The notes: generated from the letters alone by a model not told the origin. Positions 34,999-44,451 are shown, counted from the first letter of the stretch. The stretch is DNA of 64,000 nt from JACRIM01 sp038042195 (GCA_038042195.1 JBBTET010000021.1:14103-78102); one strand, 5' to 3'. Numbers and translations are program-made.

Positions 34999-35084
34999 TG
35001 TGGCACCGCCAATTGTGGCACCGACTATCAGTCGGTGCAGTCCCGTGTGGTACCGCAGAAGTGTGGCACCGGCTAACAGCCGGT
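34999..35084. repeat. cluster of REP-like TGTGGCACCG palindromic elements
   Basis: TGTGG(C/T)ACCG occurs at 34999-35008 (as GTGTGGCACC), 35014-35023, 35046-35055 (as GTGGTACCG) and 35062-35071. Two copies continue into hairpins: GCACCGACT-ATC-AGTCGGTGC (35018-35038) and ACCGGCT-AAC-AGCCGGT (35068-35084). A single copy of the first type occurs at 25523-25543. The pattern of conserved head plus variable palindrome is that of REP/REPIN-type intergenic elements. It sits between the mtfA start and the MaoC gene and contains the region where promoters for both should be. Confidence 0.7.
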
Positions 35085-35106
35085 TTGGTCAAAAGGAGTA
35101 CCTCCC

Positions 35107-35547
35107 ATGCCCGGCCTCACCCCCAGCACCCGACCCACCATCAGCCTCAACGACTCCGGCTCCTTCACCAAAACCATCACCGAGAAGGACGTCTTCGCCT
35201 TCGCCGACGCCTCGGGCGATCAAAACCCGCTGCACATCAACGAAGAATACGCCAAGAAAACCCGCTTCGGCCAACGCGTCGCCCACGGCATCCTCATGGC
35301 AGGCATCATCTCCACCGTCCTCGGCGGCGAAATCCCCGGCCTCGGCACCATTTTCGTCGAGCTACACATTCGTTTCTTGAAACCCGTCTTCTTCGGCGAC
35401 ACCATCACCGCCAACGCCCTCGTCTCCGAGATCATCAATCCCAAACGCCTGCGCCTCATGGTCTACTGCGTGAACCAGGAAGGCAAAGACGTCGCCATCG
35501 GCAACGCCATCGTCATCCCGCCGGAAGGGACGGAGGTGATTGCATGA
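35107..35547 (+). CDS. MaoC-family (R)-enoyl-CoA hydratase
   Basis: A 146-residue hot-dog-fold protein. The hydratase motif is complete: FADASGDQNPLHINEEYAKKT-type pattern with the catalytic Asp and His, then VAHGILMAG. Single-domain MaoC proteins hydrate trans-2-enoyl-CoA to (R)-3-hydroxyacyl-CoA, linking beta-oxidation with polyhydroxyalkanoate or fatty-acid synthesis (PhaJ-like). Ribosome site AAAAGGAG lies just upstream of ATG 35107. No PHA genes are nearby, so the pathway is not settled. Confidence 0.9.
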   Translation: MPGLTPSTRPTISLNDSGSFTKTITEKDVFAFADASGDQNPLHINEEYAKKTRFGQRVAHGILMAGIISTVLGGEIPGLGTIFVELHIRFLKPVFFGDTITANALVSEIINPKRLRLMVYCVNQEGKDVAIGNAIVIPPEGTEVIA

Positions 35548-35559
35548 TGTGTTTGACTT

Positions 35560-36966
35560 CTAAGACGCCGAGCGCGTCATCCACACACTCTTATGCGACG
35601 TGAATAACGCGTAGGGCCAGACCCAACAGAGCAGCAGTATTGCGTAGAAGCTGTAGGGAATCGCCAGCAGCGCCTCGTCGTCGCGCTCGCGGGCGGCGGT
35701 GAAGAAAAGTGGAAACACTCCCCCCACCACGCAGGCGGCGAGTAGCTTCAACCCAAACACCATCGGCCACGCGAATGAAAGCACGAACGCGGCGGCGAGG
35801 AAGAAGTACGGCACGAAGAGTCCAGTCGCGCCGATGAGAAAGTTGAATCGCAAAGCGTAACAACGGCTTCGAGGCTTAAAAACAAACCTGGCCAGATGCG
35901 CCGTTTCTCTAACGTTGCTGCGGCCCCAGCGTAGAAACATTCGGGCCAGCCCACCGTACGTCGTCGGACTTTGCGTGCGAACGTGGGCCGTGCGTTGGAA
36001 CTTCACGACATACCCCTGTCGCAGGACGAAATTCGTCATGGCATGATCCTCCCCCGCGCGAGCCGGTTGCCCCAGCCACTCCTGATGCAGCCACTCCTCC
36101 ATCACCGGCTCGACGGCTGCGCGTCGATACGCCGCGAGCGCCCCCGCCACACACAACACGCTTCCGCCGGACATGACGCTCTGCGCCGCCCGCTTGTAGT
36201 CGAAGGTCATGACATAGCGAATGTCCAGCATGCGCGGGATCAGTCCGCCCGACTTGTTCAACACGCGCACGTTGCCCGCCACCGCGCCGACGCCCGCGTC
36301 ACGAACCAACGGGCTGACCAGCTCGCGCAGTGCATCACGCGCCACGAACGAGTCGCTGTCCACGGTGATGAGAATATCACCGCTCGCCCGGCGAAATCCC
36401 TCGTACAACGCATGACGCTTGCCACGATTCGTCGGTAAGCGAATCGCCTCGATGCGTCGACCGGTTGAAAACCGATCCCACATGCCAGCCGCACGTTCGA
36501 CATGACTCCACGTCTCATCCGTGCTGCCGTCGTCAACCACGATCACCTCCATCCGCTCCGGCGGATAGTCGGCCATAGAAAGGTGGCGCAACGTCTCTGC
36601 GATCATCGCCCCTTCATTGAAAACCGGAACGACCACCGTGATGCGCGGCAGATCGCCCGTCGACACGCACGGTGTCGGTCGATACCGAATCGCCAGTACA
36701 AATCGCCACGCCGACCAAACCGTGGTCAACCCGCCATACGCCATTCCAAGGATCAAGAATGGCCGACCGACGCGATGCTGCCAGAGCAATTGAAACGCCT
36801 CTTCGCGGGCATGACTCGTGAATGCAATAACCACGATCGCCGCGCTGACGGCGACAATCGCAACCTTAAATACGAAATCCGCAGGATCAAATCGGCGAAG
36901 CGGCTCTCCCCGAACCGACGCCCCCTCGCCAACAATTGAAATGTGTGAGGTGGAAAACGTCGTCAC
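35560..36966 (-). CDS. membrane family 2 glycosyltransferase (hyaluronan synthase/PgaC-like)
   Basis: A 468-residue processive-type glycosyltransferase of the inner membrane. Two N-terminal helices (about 25-80) precede the GT2 domain with VVPVFNEG, VVDDGSTD, the metal-binding DSDSF, the acceptor motif AGEDHAMTNF and a QxxRW-like LRWGRS. Four C-terminal helices follow. This arrangement matches NodC/PgaC/HasA enzymes making extracellular polysaccharide. GTG 36966 is preferred (GGAG seven bases upstream); the longer frame overlaps the histidine kinase gene, which ends 37 bases upstream in the same direction. The product sugar is unknown. Confidence 0.85.
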   Translation of the reverse strand: MTTFSTSHISIVGEGASVRGEPLRRFDPADFVFKVAIVAVSAAIVVIAFTSHAREEAFQLLWQHRVGRPFLILGMAYGGLTTVWSAWRFVLAIRYRPTPCVSTGDLPRITVVVPVFNEGAMIAETLRHLSMADYPPERMEVIVVDDGSTDETWSHVERAAGMWDRFSTGRRIEAIRLPTNRGKRHALYEGFRRASGDILITVDSDSFVARDALRELVSPLVRDAGVGAVAGNVRVLNKSGGLIPRMLDIRYVMTFDYKRAAQSVMSGGSVLCVAGALAAYRRAAVEPVMEEWLHQEWLGQPARAGEDHAMTNFVLRQGYVVKFQRTAHVRTQSPTTYGGLARMFLRWGRSNVRETAHLARFVFKPRSRCYALRFNFLIGATGLFVPYFFLAAAFVLSFAWPMVFGLKLLAACVVGGVFPLFFTAARERDDEALLAIPYSFYAILLLCWVWPYALFTSHKSVWMTRSAS

Positions 36967-37003
36967 GCCCGTACTCCGTGATGCGAAGGAAATGGTACGC
37001 GAC

Positions 37004-37801
37004 TCACACCGGCATCGGCAGGGTAAGCGTGAACGTCGCCCCAAGCCCCGGCTCGCTCGCCACGCTGATGTCCCCATCCATCTCAACCATCAGCCGCTTG
37101 CACACATGCAGCCCAAGCCCAAGCCCGCCACGGTCGGGGCGCGTCTCGTGTCGCTTCGTCGAGAAGAATGGCTCAAAGACACGCGGCACATTCTCCGGCT
37201 TGATGCCCGGCCCGGTGTCGGCGACCTCGATGGCGACCTTCCCATCGTTCATCCGTCGCGCGGCAATCGTCAATCGCCCGGCCCGATCAAGCATCGCCTG
37301 TCGCGCGTTGAGGACGAGATTGAAAAGCACCTGTTGCAACGAACTCGCATGCGCCGTGGCACTCAGTCCTTCCGGCACATCAATTGTCAAGGAAATCGAG
37401 TCCTTCTCCAAATCCCGCCCGAGGCACGCCACCGCATCCTCGATCAACGGCCGCAATGACACGACCGTCGGCCCTGTCGATGCGTCGCCCGCCAACCCAA
37501 GTATCTTCCCAGATAGATCACTCAGACGCTGCGCATTCTTCAGTGTGCGCTCCAACGCCGTCTTCATCAGGTCCGGCTCGCCGCGCTGCAAGGCATATTG
37601 GCAATAGCTCACGATCGGCGTGAGCATGTTGTTGAACTCGTGGGCGATCATGGCCGCCATCGTCCCGACCGAGGCCAACCGTTGCAGCGTGTCCACCTGC
37701 CGTTGCAGGTCGCCGAATTGCGAATCAAGCCCGTCGAGCGCGCTCTGTACGAGGTCGCCGGTCTGGGCTACGTTGCTGTCGGAAAAGTCGTGTGATGGCA
37801 T
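37004..37801 (-). CDS. soluble histidine kinase
   Basis: A 265-residue kinase with no membrane helix or sensor domain. A coiled coil (LQRQVDTLQRLASVG) leads into the H-box IAHEFNNMLTPI, then N-box NLVLNARQAM, G1 DTGPGIKP, F-box FEPFFSTK and G2 GGLGLGL. Start ATG 37801 is chosen because the upstream frame is antisense to the next gene. Such kinases receive signals through partner proteins. It precedes the glycosyltransferase gene by 37 bases, which may be its target unit. No response regulator is adjacent. Confidence 0.88.
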   Translation of the reverse strand: MPSHDFSDSNVAQTGDLVQSALDGLDSQFGDLQRQVDTLQRLASVGTMAAMIAHEFNNMLTPIVSYCQYALQRGEPDLMKTALERTLKNAQRLSDLSGKILGLAGDASTGPTVVSLRPLIEDAVACLGRDLEKDSISLTIDVPEGLSATAHASSLQQVLFNLVLNARQAMLDRAGRLTIAARRMNDGKVAIEVADTGPGIKPENVPRVFEPFFSTKRHETRPDRGGLGLGLHVCKRLMVEMDGDISVASEPGLGATFTLTLPMPV

Positions 37802-37900
37802 GGGTTGCGCCTGTCGTGGAGACGACGGATTTATCGGCAACGACGCGGGCCACGCATGATGCCGCGAAAGCTGCGCGAGCGGCGCAAAGGGTGCGGTTCG

Positions 37901-38164
37901 ATGGACCTCCAAACAAGACTCGACATCCTGACCGGCCTTGCAGAGGAACTCGGCCTGGCGATTCGCCGCGAACCACTCGGCGGCGCCGGCGGCGGGTTCT
38001 GCCAAATAAAGGGGCAACGCATCCTCTTCATTGACACGATGGGCGACGTGGAGACGCGATACGAGCGCACCCTGGAAGCCCTCGCCGGCCTCCCAGAAAT
38101 CGAGCAACGCTTCGTCCCGCCGGAGATACGAGAAGACATCATTCGGCAGCGCGTTTCAAAGTAA
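37901..38164 (+). CDS. conserved small protein of unknown function
   Basis: An 87-residue protein of a recurrent small family in planctomycetes and other bacteria: LGLAIRREPLGGAGGGFCQIKG, a LFIDTMGD segment, and a C-terminal ALAGLPEIEQRFVPPEIREDI. The Gly-rich turn with a single Cys is the most notable element. No function is known to me. ATG 37901 follows AAAGGGTG. It is divergent from the histidine kinase gene (99 bases between starts), so regulation could be shared. Confidence 0.7.
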   Translation: MDLQTRLDILTGLAEELGLAIRREPLGGAGGGFCQIKGQRILFIDTMGDVETRYERTLEALAGLPEIEQRFVPPEIREDIIRQRVSK

Positions 38165-38352
38165 AGCACGTCGAAATAAACGGATTCCCGTCGCCCTGTT
38201 GTTAAGCCAGACTTCCACAATACCACGCAGGCCTTGAATGCAATTGAGCTTTCCCAAGTTGCAATTAACAGCCAAAAAAGGTACGATGCTTGTCAAGTGT
38301 TGGACATGCAAGAAAGCGCCGACGACGACTCGCAAGAGCTAGATGGTGCAAT

Positions 38353-40668
38353 ATGAAACGCATCTCGCAGTATTCGCTGATCCTTGTATTCAGTTGGGCC
38401 GCACTAATTCCACAACGACTGGAAGGGCAATGTGCCTTCGAGTGGCGGGCAGGCGATGGCGTGCCGGGTGTATTTGCTCCAAACGACATTAATGGCGGCA
38501 ATGTGTATGCAACAACGACATGGGATCCAGAAGGTCCGGGTTCGCAGCCGGAGTTGCTGATTGTCGGTGGCCTTTTCACGATCGCGGGAAAATCGTTCGC
38601 AAACAACATCGCTTCATGGAACGGCACGGAATGGCAGAGCTTGGGGTCGGGAGTAAACGGCGAGGTACGCGCCTTGACCGTATACAACGGCGAGTTAATT
38701 GCAGGGGGCACCTTCACCACCGCCGGCGGGTCGCCGGCGAATCGGATTGCACGATGGAACGGCACCGTCTGGCAGCCCGTCGACACCGGAATGAACGACT
38801 GGGTGTGGGCTGTCTCCGTCTTTAACAACGAATTGATCGCAGGGGGCTATTTCACGACCGCAGGTGGTGCATCAGCGAATTACATCGCGCGTTGGAACGG
38901 TACGACGTGGCAACCGCTGGATGTGGGGATGACGGAACCCGTCTTGGCGCTTTGTACATTCAACAACGACTTGATCGCCGCCGGGCAATTCAATAACGCT
39001 GGCGGCGTACCGGCTCATCGCATCGCCCGCTGGGACGGATCAACTTGGCAGCCCTTGGGAAGCGGAATGGATTCATTTATATATGCCCTGACCGTCTTTG
39101 ATAACGAACTCATTGCGGGAGGCGGGTTCTTGGTGGCAGGCGGGTCGCTCATCAACCGTGTCGCACGATGGGACGGACTGAACTGGCAGCCACTTGGAGG
39201 TGGAGCTAACGACATCGTATATGGCCTCGCTGTATACACTGGCGAACTTGTCGCCGGCGGCCTATTCACTTCCGCTGGAGGCGTGACGGTGAATGCCGTG
39301 GCTCGCTGGAACGGCTCGAACTGGCAGGCCCTGTGCTGCGGCACTGACAGCTCGGACAAGGCATATGCCTTAACAGTATACAACAATGAGCTAATTACTG
39401 GAGGGCCATTTTACGACGCTGCCAAATCTGTTGCCCGTTGGGATGGATCGACTTGGGAGAAACTTGGCACTGGAATGAATTCGGGTGTGACTGCTCTTCA
39501 TGTTTTCGATAGCGAGCTGATCACTGGCGGCCAATTCGTCAGCGCGGGCGAATCGTCTGCAAGCCACATTGCCCGATGGAACGGCTCGATATGGCAACCA
39601 TTGGGAAGTGGTATGTCAGGAGGAACTGGAATTGTCACCTCGGTACTAAGTTTTACGATCTTCAACGATGATCTTATTGCTGCGGGTAACTTCACTTTGG
39701 CCGACGGTATTTCAGCCAACCGCATCGCCAGATGGAATGGAACATCCTGGCAGCCCTTGGGCACCGGGATGAACGGTATCATCAATGCTGTCACGGTGTT
39801 AAACGGCGACCTCGTTGCTGGAGGCTACTTTACGACCGCAGGCGGCTCGCCTGCCAGCAACATCGCCCGCTGGGACGGCAACGCGTGGCAACCTTTGGCA
39901 GGCGGAACAAACGGAAACGTGTATGCCCTTACTGTCTTCAATAATGAACTGATCGCTGGTGGTTCCTTCACAATTGCAGATGGGACAACCGTGAACCGGA
40001 TCGCGCACTGGAATGGCAGTACATGGCAGCCATTGGGTAGCGGAATGAACGACTGGGTCTACGCATTGACTGTTTTCAACAATGAACTCATCGCAGGAGG
40101 CGAGTTCACGACGGCCGGCGGCATCACCGCCAGACGCGTCGCCCGCTGGAACGGCACCACCTGGCAGCCGACGATGAGCAATGGTGTCGGCACAAATGGA
40201 GCCGTCTATTCGCTCGCTGCTTTCAACAATGAACTGATTGCCGGTGGCGCGTTTACGCTCGCTGGTGGGTTTTCGGCAAACAAAGTTGCCAAATGGAACG
40301 GAACCGCATGGAAATCGTTGGGAAGCGGCACCGGGGGTACAAGCTCGCCGTATGTCTATGCGTTGGCCAGTTTCAACAATGAATTGATTTCCGGGGGCGA
40401 TTTTGTCACCGCGGGCGCCAACATCTCCGCCTACATGGCTCGCTGGGGCCCCGGCTGCCCGCGTGGTGACATGAATTGCGACCAAGGCGTCGACCTAACC
40501 GACATGCCATTGTTTGTCGATGCAATCCTCGCGGCCCCCAGCATTTCCACATGCGACGGATATCTTGCCAACGTAAACAAGGATGTCTACACCGACGGCC
40601 AATCGCTCGTCAACGGCCTCGACGTCGTTGCATTTGTCAACTGCCTTGTAAATGGAGCATGTCCATAG
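38353..40668 (+). CDS. secreted 14-repeat beta-propeller-like protein with dockerin-like tail
   Basis: A 771-residue exported protein with a signal peptide (about 1-27, ending LEGQC). It is built of about 14 repeats of 40-50 residues with the core GG-x-F-TTAGG-x-x-A-N-x-I-ARWNG-T-x-WQPLG-x-G-M followed by YALTVFNNELIA. The pattern (two strands, Trp pair, turn, strand) fits one or two Kelch/WD-like beta-propellers. The end (RGDMNCDQGVDLTD, VNGLDVVAFVN) is a dockerin-like pair. No catalytic residues are visible; carbohydrate or protein binding outside the cell is the likely role. ATG 38353 was chosen for the signal peptide; no ribosome site is seen. Confidence 0.82.
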   Translation: MKRISQYSLILVFSWAALIPQRLEGQCAFEWRAGDGVPGVFAPNDINGGNVYATTTWDPEGPGSQPELLIVGGLFTIAGKSFANNIASWNGTEWQSLGSGVNGEVRALTVYNGELIAGGTFTTAGGSPANRIARWNGTVWQPVDTGMNDWVWAVSVFNNELIAGGYFTTAGGASANYIARWNGTTWQPLDVGMTEPVLALCTFNNDLIAAGQFNNAGGVPAHRIARWDGSTWQPLGSGMDSFIYALTVFDNELIAGGGFLVAGGSLINRVARWDGLNWQPLGGGANDIVYGLAVYTGELVAGGLFTSAGGVTVNAVARWNGSNWQALCCGTDSSDKAYALTVYNNELITGGPFYDAAKSVARWDGSTWEKLGTGMNSGVTALHVFDSELITGGQFVSAGESSASHIARWNGSIWQPLGSGMSGGTGIVTSVLSFTIFNDDLIAAGNFTLADGISANRIARWNGTSWQPLGTGMNGIINAVTVLNGDLVAGGYFTTAGGSPASNIARWDGNAWQPLAGGTNGNVYALTVFNNELIAGGSFTIADGTTVNRIAHWNGSTWQPLGSGMNDWVYALTVFNNELIAGGEFTTAGGITARRVARWNGTTWQPTMSNGVGTNGAVYSLAAFNNELIAGGAFTLAGGFSANKVAKWNGTAWKSLGSGTGGTSSPYVYALASFNNELISGGDFVTAGANISAYMARWGPGCPRGDMNCDQGVDLTDMPLFVDAILAAPSISTCDGYLANVNKDVYTDGQSLVNGLDVVAFVNCLVNGACP

Positions 40669-40745
40669 TCCCGTTGCCGCATCGTCATTCATGGCAAAGC
40701 GAACAAGCCGACTAGCTAATTCCGCGCCTAGAATCAACAGCAGAG

Positions 40746-41654
40746 ATGAGCGTTGAGACTTCAATACCCAATAAGGACGAGAAAGCATTGAAGCTCAAGC
40801 GCCGGCGTGGCGGCATCATTCGTCGGCTTGTTCTCTATCCCCTGCTCCTCTACGTCACCTATTGCACTGCCATGTACTTCTTCCAGGACCACCTTCTCTT
40901 TCCCGCCGACATGGCCCCGCCCCCAGGCCTGACAAAGGATCGCTACGCCAAGAACACAGTCGTCATCACCCTCGACATCGACCATGGCAAAACAAACGAG
41001 GCATGGTTCATCCCTGCACCCAAGGCGAGCGCGACCGCTCCCGCGCCGGTCGCCATCTTCTTCCACGGCAACGCGGAAATCATCGACTACCTCGACGAAA
41101 TCGTGACCCCCTATCAGCAATTGGGCGTTTCGGTCTATCTGCCCGAGTATCGCGGCTATGGGCGTGCCGGCGGCACACCCTCCGAATCGGCGATCATCGA
41201 TGACGCCCTCCGGTTCTACGACGAATTAATCAAACGCCCTGACGTCGACAAGACTCGCATCATTCTCCATGGCCGCTCCCTCGGCGGTGGTCCTGCCACG
41301 GCCCTCGCGTCGATGCGCCCTTCAAAGGCCCTCGTGCTGCAATCCGTCTTCACCAGCACCGCCGACATGGCCAACACCTACGGCGCGCCCGGCTTCGTCG
41401 CCCGTCATCCCTTTCGCAACGACCGAATCATCCCGACCTTAAGCCTCCCCATTCTCATTGCCCACGGCACCGTGGATGACATCATCCCCGTGTCGCAGGG
41501 GCGCGAACTCGCACGGCTCGCAAAACACGCAACGTTCCTGGAGTATCCTTGCAACCACAACGGATTCCCCGGCGATGGCAAGGAACAGGAATGGTGGGAC
41601 GCAGTCGCCAAGTTTCTCCGCAAGGCCGACGTGCTCAGTGAGGCATCGCATTGA
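40746..41654 (+). CDS. membrane-anchored alpha/beta hydrolase (BEM46/FrsA-like)
   Basis: A 302-residue hydrolase. A Lys/Arg-rich N-terminus leads into one membrane helix (about 26-46), then the catalytic domain: oxyanion HGNAE, nucleophile elbow GRSLGG (Ser about 174), Asp in HGTVDDIIP and His in YPCNHNGF. The pattern matches the BEM46/ABHD13-type group of unknown substrate. Its stop overlaps the start of purN by four bases (TTGA), so they are coupled in translation, without an obvious functional tie. Confidence 0.88.
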   Translation: MSVETSIPNKDEKALKLKRRRGGIIRRLVLYPLLLYVTYCTAMYFFQDHLLFPADMAPPPGLTKDRYAKNTVVITLDIDHGKTNEAWFIPAPKASATAPAPVAIFFHGNAEIIDYLDEIVTPYQQLGVSVYLPEYRGYGRAGGTPSESAIIDDALRFYDELIKRPDVDKTRIILHGRSLGGGPATALASMRPSKALVLQSVFTSTADMANTYGAPGFVARHPFRNDRIIPTLSLPILIAHGTVDDIIPVSQGRELARLAKHATFLEYPCNHNGFPGDGKEQEWWDAVAKFLRKADVLSEASH

Positions 41655-42262
41655 AAAAACAGGATCCATTACGACTGGCAGTTCTCGTCTCCGGCGGCGG
41701 CACCGGATTGCAAAACCTCATCGACCGCATCCACAGTGGGCGCTTGCCGGGCGTCGAAATCTGCGTCGTCATCTCGTCAAAGGATGATGCACCCGCGGTG
41801 CAACGAGCCGAGCAGGCAGACCTCCCGGTCGATGTCATACGCGCTAAGGATTTCACTGATGTCGACAAGTTCAGCGAGCACATTGTCTTGACGCTCGATG
41901 TCTACGATGCAGACCTCGTCGTGCAAGCCGGTTGGCTTTGCTATTGGAAGCTCCCGGCTCGGTGGCTCGGCAAGACGATCAACATCCATCCCGCCCTGCT
42001 ACCCAAGTTCGGCGGAAAGGGGTTTTACGGTCGCCACGTCCACGAAGCCGTTCTCGCGGCAGGCGAAACCCAGTCAGGTGCAACCGTCCATTGGGTGGAC
42101 AACGAATACGACCACGGTGCCATCATTCGCCAAAAAGCGTGCCCGGTTCAGCCAGGGGACACGCCGGAGACCCTCGCCGCGCGGGTGCAGGCGGTCGAAT
42201 TCGACCTGCTGACAAATATCATCGGGGAGCTTCGTGACCAACGGCGTGGTGGAAAGTGGTAA
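41651..42262 (+). CDS. purN: phosphoribosylglycinamide formyltransferase
   Basis: A 203-residue enzyme transferring a formyl group from 10-formyl-THF to GAR in purine synthesis. The catalytic Asn-His pair is in INIHPALLP (Asn about 114), followed by FGGKGFYG, the SGATVHWVDNEYDHGAII block with the essential Asp, and DTPETLAARVQ. The N-terminal phosphate loop SGGGTG differs slightly from the usual SGxGSN, but the rest is standard. The start is TTG 41651, overlapping the previous stop codon. Confidence 0.92.
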   Translation: MKKQDPLRLAVLVSGGGTGLQNLIDRIHSGRLPGVEICVVISSKDDAPAVQRAEQADLPVDVIRAKDFTDVDKFSEHIVLTLDVYDADLVVQAGWLCYWKLPARWLGKTINIHPALLPKFGGKGFYGRHVHEAVLAAGETQSGATVHWVDNEYDHGAIIRQKACPVQPGDTPETLAARVQAVEFDLLTNIIGELRDQRRGGKW

Positions 42263-42376
42263 TTTCCTGTTGCAAGCCGTTCATCATTCACTTTTTTCGG
42301 CCTCTGAACTTTGATCCGACCCCGCCGCGAGGATAGAATCTCTGTATCCGTAAGACGTATGCAGGAGGGAAGGAAC

Positions 42377-43792
42377 TTGGCCACAAACCGTCGGTCGATA
42401 CTGCGTCGCCTTGCGCGACACTGGTTGGTCGTTGCCGCACTCGCCATCCTTCCGACGCATGTTTGGGCCGACTCCGACGTATTCCCCTGCGTGATCGGCG
42501 ATCAATTCTTCAATACGTCCGGGTTCTTCAATTACGGAATGGTCGGCGGAATTCACGCATTCTCGCTGGAGGTCAAGGCTTGCAACCAGGGCGACACCTT
42601 CGCGAATTGGATCGAGGAAACAAATCAACACCCCGTCATCACCCAGAATCTCCTGCGCCTTCGCAACGGCCGCTTCGAACAGATCGGCCAAGCTTGGCTC
42701 AAGCACGGATTCTTCGTCGCCGCAGAGGACGGCTGCACCCTCTGTTCGGGCGAAGAAGACTTCACCAAACTCGGCCCAGGCTGTTGCGACACCTACGGCG
42801 CATCGCTCAACGGATTTCAATCGATCCTCGGGCCAAAGTCCGAAGTCAACGCCTCCACCGGCGTCTTTCCATACCCCTTTTGTGGCGGAGGCTGTCCTGC
42901 CGCTGGAAACGGTATCGACCGCCGTTTGCAAGTCGCCGACGCCGACCTCGATATCAACCAAACCGTCATTTACATCACCGAGATGCAATATGTCCTGCAG
43001 GATGACTGTCAGGCGAATCCTAGAACCGACTACAACAACGCCTCGTATCGACGAATCGGCATCAACAGCTCCAAGCAGATGTCCTTCTGGCTGTCTGCCA
43101 CCATGCCGGGCGAACCAGGGATCAACGCTTGGGCCGCGTACGAAGCCGGCGTGACTTCGGGCGTCGTCGATGTACCGGGCGATGGCCGATTCCATGTTTC
43201 CGCAAAAGCCACCGACCTCGGCGGCGGCACCTGGCACTACGAATACGCCGTGCAAAATCTAAACTCCGATCGCTCCGGCGCATCCTTTAGCGTGCCCATT
43301 CCCATCGGCGCAACCATTAGCAACGTCGGCTTCCATGACATCTTCTATCACAGCGGCGAACCGTACGACCCGACCGATTGGAGCATGCCCGCCAACGGGG
43401 TGACCACCGGCAACGCGCTCACTTGGGCCTCGCAGGCCTATCTCATCGACCCGCCGAACGCCAACGCACTCCGCTGGGGCACCCTCTACAACTTCCGATT
43501 CGATGCCAACGTCCCGCCCGACACCGGCGTCGCAACCATCGGCCTCTTCAAACCCGGCAGCCCCACGACGGCCTCGCTCGGCACCGTCACCCCGCGCTTC
43601 TGCGTCTGCACCGGCGACCTCAACGGCGACGGCAAACTCGACGGCCTCGACGTCCCCGCCTTCGTTCAAGCCTACCTCGGCATCACCCCCACCAACTGCG
43701 CCGACGTCGCATCACCAAGCGGCTCCACGCCAGATGACGCCGACCTCGCCCAGGTCGTCTCATTGCTGCTCGGCACGGGAACGTGCCCGTAG
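42377..43792 (+). CDS. secreted protein of unknown function with dockerin-like tail
   Basis: A 471-residue exported protein. TTG 42377 is the likely start: GGAGG lies eight bases upstream, and it gives a clean signal peptide (N-region RRSILRRLARHW, ending HVWADS). The main body (about 35-400) is beta-rich with Cys-containing loops (GPGCCDTYGASLNG, CGGGCPAAGNGIDRR) that mention no known domain; similar proteins occur in planctomycete secretomes. The C-terminus has GDLNGDGKLDGLDVPAFVQ, an almost ideal calcium-binding dockerin segment, and a second degenerate one. Location outside the cell is inferred. Confidence 0.75.
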   Translation: MATNRRSILRRLARHWLVVAALAILPTHVWADSDVFPCVIGDQFFNTSGFFNYGMVGGIHAFSLEVKACNQGDTFANWIEETNQHPVITQNLLRLRNGRFEQIGQAWLKHGFFVAAEDGCTLCSGEEDFTKLGPGCCDTYGASLNGFQSILGPKSEVNASTGVFPYPFCGGGCPAAGNGIDRRLQVADADLDINQTVIYITEMQYVLQDDCQANPRTDYNNASYRRIGINSSKQMSFWLSATMPGEPGINAWAAYEAGVTSGVVDVPGDGRFHVSAKATDLGGGTWHYEYAVQNLNSDRSGASFSVPIPIGATISNVGFHDIFYHSGEPYDPTDWSMPANGVTTGNALTWASQAYLIDPPNANALRWGTLYNFRFDANVPPDTGVATIGLFKPGSPTTASLGTVTPRFCVCTGDLNGDGKLDGLDVPAFVQAYLGITPTNCADVASPSGSTPDDADLAQVVSLLLGTGTCP

Positions 43793-44028
43793 TGCTGGGG
43801 CACAGTAGTTCTTCGGATTATGGAACATAGGCATCCTGACGGCACGAATCACATTCTCTCATTCGACCCGATGGTCCCGGTGCAACGGGACACTACGCGG
43901 TCGTTTCAATGGACAGTGGTTGCAAAGGACAACCATGCAGTACCGTCACGGTTACCGCGCTGGCTGAATGACATGGTGTGGCAAGCCGGGAAGCACGATG
44001 CGACCACCGCAAGACATGGGTGTGGAGA

Positions 44029-44451
44029 CTATCGCGGCATGACTGCGGTGTCTAAAAATGCGTGACTTTCTCGCGTCTTACCGTCCCGTTGCAACTGCAG
44101 GAGCAGATCCTTGTTCAGGCTCTCAATGCGCTCCGCCATTTTCTGCACGATGCGGAACGCAAGCGAGGGATCCTCGTGAGTTCGCTGAAGGAAGGTCTTC
44201 TGGTCAACGCTCAGAACCCGCGTCTGCCCCCGGGAGCGAACGGTTGCTGACCTCGGCCGTTTTGTAAATAGGGCCATCTCTCCAAAGACGTCTCCCTCGC
44301 CTAGGACTGAGAGCAGCACCTCACTCCCTGAGCCGTGAAGCACGACCTCAACCTCGCCTTCTTGTATCACATACATGCGATCTCCGATCTCGCCCTCCCT
44401 GACGATGCATTCGCCTTGTTCATACAGCTTACCAAGCGGACCTGCAGACAT
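44029..44451 (-). CDS. cyclic-nucleotide-binding domain protein
   Basis: A 140-residue single CNB domain: GKLYEQGECIVREGEIGDRMYVI, then GDVFGEMALFTKRPRSATV with the phosphate-binding cassette (FGEMAL...RSA), which supports cAMP or cGMP binding. A short helical C-terminus follows (IVQKMAERIESLNKDLL); there is no helix-turn-helix, so it is not a Crp-type activator. ATG 44451 has GGAGG seven bases upstream. It lies 17 bases after the FAD oxidoreductase gene in the same unit and may regulate that enzyme directly. Confidence 0.88.
   Translation of the reverse strand: MSAGPLGKLYEQGECIVREGEIGDRMYVIQEGEVEVVLHGSGSEVLLSVLGEGDVFGEMALFTKRPRSATVRSRGQTRVLSVDQKTFLQRTHEDPSLAFRIVQKMAERIESLNKDLLLQLQRDGKTRESHAFLDTAVMPR

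Noticed and set aside
43820..44065. 81-codon open frame after the secreted protein
   Set aside because: No ribosome site, no family pattern, and it overlaps the end of the cyclic-nucleotide-binding gene on the other strand.
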